DNA from: a virus
Length of the DNA stretch: 33,650 nt
Virus record (IMG/VR): IMGVR_UViG_3300017788_003032
Span: 1-33,650 of that record
Strand: one strand, 5' to 3'
Shown: positions 28,377 through 33,650 of the stretch, piece by piece
Layout of the letters: each line of letters opens with the position of its first letter
Numbering within the stretch: position 1 is the stretch's first letter
Translations under genes and position numbers: made by a program
Notes under the pieces: generated by a model
Database searches by the model: none
What the model was told of the DNA's origin: nothing
What the model saw: the letters and a program-made list of their open reading frames with translations, nothing else

Positions 28377-30227
28377 ATGGCAGAACAAAACATGACCGTT
28401 TGGCAGAGATTGTCTCAAACCTTTGGGCCGAACTCACTTCTCAATCAGGATTATCCAACATTTAAGTTTGATAAAAAGGAACTACTGCGAACAAAAAGTA
28501 GAGAAGAGTACGAAAAAGAGAAACTTCAAGCACAACAAACATACTACCTCACAAATCAGTGGGCTAAAGTAGAAAACAACTTATATTCCCAAGCAATTTA
28601 TTATGAACCAACAAGGTTGTCTGCTCAATATGACTATGAGTCAATGGAGTATACCCCTGAAATTTCAGCTGCTTTGGACATATATGCTGAGGAATCTACT
28701 ACAACAAATGAGGATGGATTCATTTTACAAATTTATTCTGAATCGAAAAGAATCAAAGGTGTTTTAGCTGATTTGTTTAACAATGCATTGGACATTAACA
28801 CCAACTTACCAATGTGGACTCGGAACACCTGTAAGTATGGTGACAACTTTGTTTATTTGAAGTTGGACCCTGAAAAGGGTGTTGTTGGGTGTCAACAATT
28901 ACCGACAATTGAAATCGAACGACATGAGGTTGGAGCGAGTGGAAAAATATCTGTCGATGTAAAAAATGAAGTCGAGAAGGACCAAAAGGCATTACACTTC
29001 ACTTGGAAAAATAAAAACATGGAATTCCAATCTTGGGAAATGGCTCACTTCAGACTATTGGGTGATGACAGAAGACTTCCTTATGGAACATCTATGTTAG
29101 AAAAAGCAAGACGTATATGGAAACAACTTCTTCTCTGCGAAGATGCTATGTTGATTTATAGAACATCTCGAGCACCTGAAAGAAGAATTTTCAAAGTTTT
29201 CGTTGGAAACATGAATGATGACGATGTGGAAGCATACGTACAAAGAGTTGCCAATAAGTTTAAAAGAGAACAAATTGTTGATAGTAAGACAGGTAATGTT
29301 GACATGAGATTCAACCAAATGGCTGTAGATCAGGATTACTTTATTCCTGTTCGTGACCCTGCGGCACCAACACCAATCGATACATTGGCAGGTGCTCAAA
29401 ACCTATCAGAAATTGCCGATATTGAATATATCCAAAAGAAATTATTAACAGCATTGAGAGTTCCAAAAGCATTTTTGGGATTCGAAGAAGTTGTTGGTGA
29501 TGGTAAAAATTTAGCATTACAAGATATTAGATTTGCCCGTACAATCAACAGAATACAAAAGAGTATGTTGGCTGAATTAAACAAAATTGCAATTGTTCAT
29601 TTATTTTTATTGGGTTTCGAAGACGAACTATCAAACTTTACACTTGGTTTAACAAATCCTTCAACACAAGCGGATTTATTGAAAATCGATGTGTGGAAAG
29701 AAAAAGTATTATTATATAAAGATTTGGTTGCAGATCCAGGGAATGGAATTCAAGCAACTTCATCAACTTGGGCTAAGAAACATATATTTGGTTGGTCCGA
29801 TGAGGAAGTTCGTTTGGATTTACAACAACAACGAGTTGAAAGAGCAGTCGGTGAAGAACTGAAGGCAACACCAACTGTAATTACAAAAACTGGATTGTTT
29901 GACAACATCGATAAATTGTATGGTTCTCAGACAGGAGCAACTCCTACGGCTGGTACAGAAACAACTACGGATGGAGGAGAAGAATTAGGACCTCCACCTT
30001 CGTCATTAAGTGGAGATTTGGGAGGTACTGAATTGGGTGTTGAAGCTCCACCACCAGCAGAACTTGAAGCACCACCAGCAGCAGAAGTTACTCCAGAATC
30101 AAGGAAAAAAGATTTGAATATTTTGGTGGAAAACAATTTAATCGAAGGTTCTCAGATAATAAATTTGGGTCAGGCACAAGATTCTTTGGGAGAAATTTCA
30201 AAAGAGCTAGATAAGTTATTAAATTGA
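28377..30227 (+). CDS. Portal protein (T4 gp20-like)
   Basis: This 616-aa protein shows the T4-type portal pattern. SAQYDYESMEYTPEISAALD (about 82-101), WTRNTCKYGDNFVYLKLD and an RLPYGTSMLEKARRIWKQL helix are typical. ALRVPKAFLGFEE and an LFLLGFEDE region lie in the crown/stem part. It forms the dodecameric ring through which the terminase packs DNA. The C-terminal 100 residues are an Ala/Pro/Glu-rich extension (APPPAELEAPPAAEVTPE) not needed in classic portals, ending in a short helix. It follows the terminase directly; T4 places gp18 and gp19 between them, which are absent here. Confidence 0.95.
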   Translation: MAEQNMTVWQRLSQTFGPNSLLNQDYPTFKFDKKELLRTKSREEYEKEKLQAQQTYYLTNQWAKVENNLYSQAIYYEPTRLSAQYDYESMEYTPEISAALDIYAEESTTTNEDGFILQIYSESKRIKGVLADLFNNALDINTNLPMWTRNTCKYGDNFVYLKLDPEKGVVGCQQLPTIEIERHEVGASGKISVDVKNEVEKDQKALHFTWKNKNMEFQSWEMAHFRLLGDDRRLPYGTSMLEKARRIWKQLLLCEDAMLIYRTSRAPERRIFKVFVGNMNDDDVEAYVQRVANKFKREQIVDSKTGNVDMRFNQMAVDQDYFIPVRDPAAPTPIDTLAGAQNLSEIADIEYIQKKLLTALRVPKAFLGFEEVVGDGKNLALQDIRFARTINRIQKSMLAELNKIAIVHLFLLGFEDELSNFTLGLTNPSTQADLLKIDVWKEKVLLYKDLVADPGNGIQATSSTWAKKHIFGWSDEEVRLDLQQQRVERAVGEELKATPTVITKTGLFDNIDKLYGSQTGATPTAGTETTTDGGEELGPPPSSLSGDLGGTELGVEAPPPAELEAPPAAEVTPESRKKDLNILVENNLIEGSQIINLGQAQDSLGEISKELDKLLN

Positions 30228-30230
30228 TAA

Positions 30231-30238
30231 TATTTATT
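30231..30238 (+). promoter_or_regulatory. TATTTATT box, 12 nt before ATG 30251
   Basis: The box starts 3 nt past the portal stop codon and precedes the 232-aa gene. Confidence 0.5.
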
Positions 30239-30250
30239 TGAAAAAAGACA

Positions 30251-30949
30251 ATGACCTTCGGAATAGTAAAATCCCTAATAGAAAAAAATCTCTTGGAATC
30301 TTATAGAAATGAGAACGAATTCAAGAGAACGATACGAGAATTCAAACACAACGTTTTGAGTAATAAAGCTATGTCAAAAGCATACGCAATATATGATCAA
30401 CTAAGTTCACCTCAAGGGATAAGTGAACAGGATGCAAAATTTTTTATTGAAGAAGGGGTTAATCTGTTAAATAAAATTTTACCAAGTATCAAATTACCAA
30501 AAAGTTTTTCTCAGGAGATTGAAAACAAATATTCCGACATTGATACATTAGTCTACAACCAAGGGATTGATTTAATTGAAAGAGTAAATGCGAAGAAAAA
30601 TATTTTGAAAGTAATTATATCTGTAAAAGAAAATATTAAAGAAAATATTAATATCCCAATAAGTTCAATGGTTGCAGTCGCGAACCAAACTGTCAATAGT
30701 TACATTTTGAATTTGGATGAAAATTCCAAAAAAGAATTTTTTCAAATAGTTTCCGAAGATACAAAAAGTTTAGAAAGTAAGTTTGAAACAATCAGAGAAA
30801 GTGCAATTTCTAAACTCGAAGCACTTCAGAACAATGAAGAATCTCAAGATATAAAATCAAAAATTTCTGAAACAATTAATAGAGTAAAATCTGAAAAATT
30901 TGACCAATTAAATTTTCTTAGATTAAAAAATTTGGAAGAATCAATTTGA
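30251..30949 (+). CDS. Helical head-region protein of unknown function (232 aa)
   Basis: This almost wholly helical, Lys/Glu/Asn-rich protein begins MTFGIVKSLIEKNLLESYRN. Long amphipathic stretches include NAKKNILKVIISVKENIKEN and a C-terminal coiled coil (about 165-230). It occupies the place of T4 prohead core genes 67/68 between portal and protease, so a head-core role is possible, but no homology is visible. Its 3' end overlaps the convergent bS21 gene by 9 nt. Confidence 0.72.
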   Translation: MTFGIVKSLIEKNLLESYRNENEFKRTIREFKHNVLSNKAMSKAYAIYDQLSSPQGISEQDAKFFIEEGVNLLNKILPSIKLPKSFSQEIENKYSDIDTLVYNQGIDLIERVNAKKNILKVIISVKENIKENINIPISSMVAVANQTVNSYILNLDENSKKEFFQIVSEDTKSLESKFETIRESAISKLEALQNNEESQDIKSKISETINRVKSEKFDQLNFLRLKNLEESI

Positions 30950-31132
30950 TTTATCTTTGATACTTTGTAAGTGTTTCGCTTTCAAAATTTGTGCTCTTCT
31001 AAGTACAGATTTTTTTGTGAACTCCCTTTTGTCAAATAAAATTTGATTTTGTTTTGTTTTGATTACTTTTGATTTTAGAGTTTTTAATGCTTTTTCAAGG
31101 GTATTTCCCTGAGTAATTTTTACTATTATCAT
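30941..31132 (-). CDS. rpsU: Ribosomal protein bS21 homologue
   Basis: The 63-aa basic protein begins MIIVKITQGNTLEKALKTLK and continues KREFTKKSVLRRAQILKAKH, matching Bacteroidota bS21 without gaps (I-x-V/P-I...E-x-ALKxxKxK...xxF-K-xSV-xRxxxxKAxxxQ). bS21 binds the 30S platform near the 3' end of 16S rRNA. In Flavobacterium bS21, bS18 and bS6 hide the anti-Shine-Dalgarno sequence. Position 54, an aromatic residue in the host protein as I remember it, is His here. It is encoded leftward inside the rightward head operon, with its own TATTTATT box. It could replace host bS21 and bias ribosomes to phage mRNAs. Confidence 0.88.
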   Translation of the reverse strand: MIIVKITQGNTLEKALKTLKSKVIKTKQNQILFDKREFTKKSVLRRAQILKAKHLQSIKDKSN

Positions 31133-31146
31133 ATATTAGAAATATC

Positions 31147-31154
31147 AATAAATA
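31147..31154 (-). promoter_or_regulatory. TATTTATT box (minus), 14 nt before the bS21 ATG
   Basis: Read on the minus strand, this is the second leftward copy of the box. It is again in the orientation of its gene. Confidence 0.5.
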
Positions 31155-31163
31155 TAAAAAAAT

Positions 31164-31193
31164 TTTGACATTTCTCCATATAATGTATATTTT
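31164..31193 (+). promoter_or_regulatory. Possible host-type promoter for the 146-aa gene
   Basis: TTTG (31164-31167), an 18-nt spacer and TATATTTT (31186-31193, 7 of 8 match to TAnnTTTG) lie 37 nt before the ATG at 31231, divergent from bS21. Confidence 0.35.
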
Positions 31194-31230
31194 TTCATTA
31201 GCGAAATAAACAAGTCTAATATCATTATTA

Positions 31231-31671
31231 ATGAAAAAAGGAAAAAGTGTAAAACTTAACCTGTTCAGTCCAATAAAATCTCAGTACGGTACAGTCGATT
31301 CTAAAAACTTAAAATCAGTTTATATTAATATCCAATCATGGGTTACACCTAAAGAAGAATTCAATAATTGGAACCGAGTTGTTTCTAGTTTAGGTAGAGA
31401 AATAAAAAATTCAATTTTCGAATCTATCGATTCCAAAATTTTTCAACAAAAAAATATAGTTGACTTAGACCTGAGAACGAGCGGTATATTCAAAGGTAAA
31501 AAATCTTTCTTCAATCTCGAAATCAATCTTTATACAACCAAAGACATAGATTTCAAAAGTGATGAAATTAAAGAATCAGTCAAACAAATTGTGAAATCAA
31601 TATATAAAAACAACGTTGTACAAAACAAATACTTTGATTTTTCAATTTCAAAAAAAGGAAATGACCAGTAA
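31231..31671 (+). CDS. Phage protein of unknown function (146 aa)
   Basis: The protein begins MKKGKSVKLNLFSPIKSQYG. It has a basic N terminus, a helix with WNRVVSSLGREIKNSIF, a beta segment (NIVDLDLRTSGIFKGKKSFF) and a C-terminal helix plus strand ending DFSISKKGNDQ. The alternating alpha/beta pattern suggests a small two-layer domain, but no family is recognised. It is divergent from bS21 and precedes the protease gene. Confidence 0.7.
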   Translation: MKKGKSVKLNLFSPIKSQYGTVDSKNLKSVYINIQSWVTPKEEFNNWNRVVSSLGREIKNSIFESIDSKIFQQKNIVDLDLRTSGIFKGKKSFFNLEINLYTTKDIDFKSDEIKESVKQIVKSIYKNNVVQNKYFDFSISKKGNDQ

Positions 31672-31687
31672 TATATCCGACTTGATA

Positions 31688-31695
31688 TATTTATC
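31688..31695 (+). promoter_or_regulatory. TATTTATC box, 12 nt before the protease gene
   Basis: The box lies in the 36-nt gap upstream of the prohead protease ATG at 31708. Confidence 0.5.
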
Positions 31696-31707
31696 TTAAA
31701 AGATTAA

Positions 31708-32424
31708 ATGAAAAATCTAAGAATTTTAGAAGCAAGTGAACTCGGTCACGGAATCCTAATAGAAATGGATGCGGGTTGGGTTTCTCCAAAAGATGCTCAT
31801 AATGTGGATGTACTCAAGGAGGCATCCAATATGGACTACAGAAACCCTTTTGAATTTTATGCGGTTTTACAAAAATACGATACACCTAATAGAAATGGTA
31901 GAACGTATCCTGAAAGAATTCTCAAAAGAGAATCTGACAGGTATAAACAAGCGATTGCAAAAGGTTTGTCCACATCAGAATTAAACCACCCTGAATCTTC
32001 CCTTATAGACTTAGACAGAGTGTCTCACATCATAACTGATATATGGTGGGACAAAAATATACTCATGGGAAAACTCAAACTATTAACCTCTCCAGGGTTT
32101 CACGAAAGAGGTATAGTTTCAACAAAGGGTGACCAAGCAGCAAATTTGATGAGACAAGGGGTGACTTTGGGTATTTCATCAAGAGGTGTTGGTTCTTTGA
32201 AAAAGGTTGGAGAACGGAATGAAGTTCAAGATGATTTTGAATTGATATGTTTCGATTTAGTTTCATCACCATCTACTCCTGGTGCTTACTTGTTTTCTAA
32301 CCCTGATGATAGAGCAAAATATGAAGAAAATTTAGATGAAGAAAAAAAATCTAAACAAAATAATGAGTATGTTGGTAAGCAGGTTGACTTAATGAAAAAA
32401 TTAACCGATTTTTTAGGAAAATAA
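31708..32424 (+). CDS. Prohead core protease (T4 gp21-like)
   Basis: The 238-aa serine protease has the T4 gp21 signatures: NRNGRTYPERIL (about 61-72), ELNHP with catalytic His94, GISSRG with the nucleophile Ser (157/158), and CFDLVSSPSTPGAY with the supporting Asp183. It is assembled inside the prohead and cleaves scaffold and head proteins during maturation. The C-terminal 40 residues are a charged helical tail that could anchor it to the scaffold. The order portal, protease, scaffold-like protein agrees with T4 genes 20-21-22. Confidence 0.94.
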   Translation: MKNLRILEASELGHGILIEMDAGWVSPKDAHNVDVLKEASNMDYRNPFEFYAVLQKYDTPNRNGRTYPERILKRESDRYKQAIAKGLSTSELNHPESSLIDLDRVSHIITDIWWDKNILMGKLKLLTSPGFHERGIVSTKGDQAANLMRQGVTLGISSRGVGSLKKVGERNEVQDDFELICFDLVSSPSTPGAYLFSNPDDRAKYEENLDEEKKSKQNNEYVGKQVDLMKKLTDFLGK

Positions 32425-32428
32425 AATT

Positions 32429-32638
32429 ATGGACGAAAAATATTTTGTAGCAAAAATTCAGTACGATTTTCCTGACGAAAACACTGGTAAAATTAAAAAA
32501 GTAAGAGAAGAGAAATTGGTCAAAGGTTTTTCTGTTACTGATGTAGAAGCAAAGGTGACAAAAAAATATGAAGGATTTACTCATGATTGGAGAATTACTT
32601 CAGTTTCTGAAAGTAAAATTGATGAAGTAATCGAATAA
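32429..32638 (+). CDS. Small DUF4494-like protein
   Basis: The 69-aa protein reads MDEKYFVAKIQYDF, then EEKLVKGFSVTDVEAKV and DWRITSVSESKIDEVI. A strand of the form YF-AKI-Y, a K-V-E-L-V-A/G-F-S-x-T-E/D-A-E-A-helix and a final strand resemble the DUF4494 family of Bacteroidota, whose function is unknown. It follows the protease gene by 4 nt and is closed by a strong terminator, so it belongs to the protease transcript. Assignment is by pattern only. Confidence 0.65.
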   Translation: MDEKYFVAKIQYDFPDENTGKIKKVREEKLVKGFSVTDVEAKVTKKYEGFTHDWRITSVSESKIDEVIE

Positions 32639-32663
32639 TCAAAAAATTGAAAAAAAAAACAGA

Positions 32664-32688
32664 AGTGGTCAAAAGACCACTTTTTTTG
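32664..32688 (+). terminator. Intrinsic terminator after the protease unit
   Basis: The perfect stem AGTGGTC / GACCACT (32664-32670 with 32675-32681), with an AAAA loop, is followed by seven or eight T residues. Confidence 0.93.
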
Positions 32689-32697
32689 TTTTAATAC

Positions 32698-32766
32698 TAT
32701 TTATTAACAATAATTCTAATCAGGAGTACCAACAAATGAATTTTTTTCATTTTGGTACTATTTATA
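32698..32766 (+). promoter_or_regulatory. Two TATTTAT boxes flanking a hairpin, upstream of the scaffold-like gene
   Basis: TATTTATT (32698-32705) and TATTTATA (32759-32766) share the context TACTATTTAT and are 61 bp apart. Between them AGTACCAA...AATGAA pairs with TTCATT...TTGGTACT (32725-32759, a 2-nt bulge and a T loop), ending at the second box. The second box is 22 nt before the ATG at 32789. Two promoters with a structured leader between them could give strong, tunable scaffold expression. Confidence 0.5.
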
Positions 32767-32788
32767 TGTTAAAATAAACAGTTTTTTC

Positions 32789-33650
32789 ATGCAAGAAAAT
32801 AAAAACTTAGTACAAGAGGCGTTGATTCAAATGAAAAATGTTGAAGAGGCAATCGCCCAAAATGCAAAAGGAATACTTGCTTCTACTATGAAGGAAGAAA
32901 TCAACCAACTAGTAAAAGAATCTCTGTCAGAGCAAGATATGGAAGATGAGATTGAATTAGATACAGACATCGAAACCGATGTTGATGTTGATAATGAAGA
33001 TGAAATGGGTATGGACATGGAATTTGATATGGACATGGACATGGATTCTGAAGAAAGTCCAATAGATTTAACTGATGCTTCAGACGAAGAAATTCTTAAG
33101 GTTTTCAAAGCTATGAGTGATGAAGATGGAATCATCGTGAAAAAAGATGATGACGAAATTCACTTAAAAGACGAAGACGCTGATACAGAATACTTAATCA
33201 AGCTAGGTGAGTCAGAAGAGGAAGAAGAATTAGATGAAACTATGCACGTAGATGAAATCGATGAAATGGATGTTGATACAGGAGAGGTAATTAAAGCAAT
33301 TTTCTTAAAAGACGGTGACGTTGAGGATTTCGACGTTGAAGATGAAGAAGTTATGTATGAGATCGAATTCGATGAGGAAGAAGAAGAAGAGGAAGAAGAA
33401 GGTGAAGACCTTGACGAAGAAGATTACGGCATGATAGAAGACGAAGACGAAGGAGATTTGGACGAATCTTACAACCATAGAAGAGCTGTTAGAGAGGCAA
33501 AATCGACAGTAAAACCTAAAGGTGTTGGAATTGGTTCTGGGCCTAAATTCACTTACAAAGATAAAGCTAAAGGCGGATTCGATGAAAAGAAGAAAGAAGG
33601 ACCTAAATCAGTAGGTACTGGTAAACCAAAATTCGAATACAAGAAAGGTG
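32789..33650 (+). CDS. Acidic scaffold-like prohead protein (5' part, runs off the window)
   Basis: The frame opens at ATG 32789 (MQENKNLVQEALIQMKNVEE) and stays open to the window end, at least 287 codons. After a helical N terminus (about 1-50) it is extremely rich in Asp, Glu and Met (DMEFDMDMDMD; EEEEEEEEGEDLDEED). It then changes to a basic region with a near repeat (GVGIGSGPKFTYK ... SVGTGKPKFEYKK). The location directly after the prohead protease, and the acidic helical composition, match the scaffold gene 22 slot of T4-like phages. The basic repeats may contact the capsid or be cleavage sites. The 3' end is not in the window. Confidence 0.75.
   Translation, partial: MQENKNLVQEALIQMKNVEEAIAQNAKGILASTMKEEINQLVKESLSEQDMEDEIELDTDIETDVDVDNEDEMGMDMEFDMDMDMDSEESPIDLTDASDEEILKVFKAMSDEDGIIVKKDDDEIHLKDEDADTEYLIKLGESEEEEELDETMHVDEIDEMDVDTGEVIKAIFLKDGDVEDFDVEDEEVMYEIEFDEEEEEEEEEGEDLDEEDYGMIEDEDEGDLDESYNHRRAVREAKSTVKPKGVGIGSGPKFTYKDKAKGGFDEKKKEGPKSVGTGKPKFEYKKG

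Noticed and set aside
1-33650. Bacterial chromosome with a prophage instead of a phage genome
   Set aside because: No integrase, attachment site or host housekeeping operon is seen. Phage-type genes lie on both sides of the receptor cassette, and gene packing is phage-like throughout. A misassembly cannot be excluded from sequence alone.

Overview
The window reads as part of the genome of a large, T4-like tailed phage infecting a member of the Bacteroidota. The right half carries the T4-type head/packaging block in near-T4 order: large terminase (26580-28340), portal (28377-30227), prohead core protease (31708-32424) and an acidic scaffold-like protein running off the end (32789 onward). Signs of a Bacteroidota host are the TTTG-N18-20-TAnnTTTG promoters, Lacal_2735/DUF6435- and DUF4494-like small proteins, SusC/Oar-style TonB-dependent receptors, a bS21 of Bacteroidota type, and the near absence of Shine-Dalgarno sequences.

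Layout. 1-4330: a DNA methyltransferase, small phage proteins and a tRNA island (Leu-UAA, Arg-UCU, Glu-UUC, His-GUG, Cys-GCA, Trp-CCA, Gln-UUG, Ser-GCU, Gly-UCC, Ile-GAU). The island also holds a degenerate tRNA, a type II tRNA with a very large variable-arm insertion, and two structured non-tRNA elements. 4330-6500: small membrane proteins, a lipoprotein, and a leftward cluster (DUF2061, HAD phosphatase, four-helix membrane protein). 6546-13771: a striking envelope cargo of a 1093-aa Oar-like TonB-dependent receptor (leftward), a divergent 827-aa TonB-dependent receptor, and a translationally coupled lipoprotein. 13810-14221: a leftward tmRNA gene, recognised by a 7-bp acceptor stem with G3-U70, the conserved CUAA..GUGUAG segment, and a tag ending in VVTA. 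14283-20641: a phage protein of unknown function, an M20-type peptidase, a SAM methyltransferase, a zinc metalloprotease, and a ClpC-like unfoldase lacking its N-domain. The unfoldase is divergent from a two-UVR-motif protein across an operator-bearing region. 20653 to the end: nucleotidyltransferase, mucin-like Thr/Pro fibre, acidic structural proteins, terminase, portal, bS21 (leftward), protease and scaffold.

How it may work together. Several products bear on host translation and proteolysis: tRNAs, tmRNA, bS21, a PrmC-like methyltransferase, and the ClpC/UVR pair. A second theme is remodelling of the outer membrane by two TonB-dependent receptors and two lipoproteins. An octamer, TATTTAT(A/T/C), lies just upstream of many genes on either strand, always in the orientation of the gene. 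It is proposed as the phage late promoter; at several genes it sits only 3-4 nt before the ATG, which would give leaderless mRNAs. No homology search was run; all family assignments are by motif recognition.
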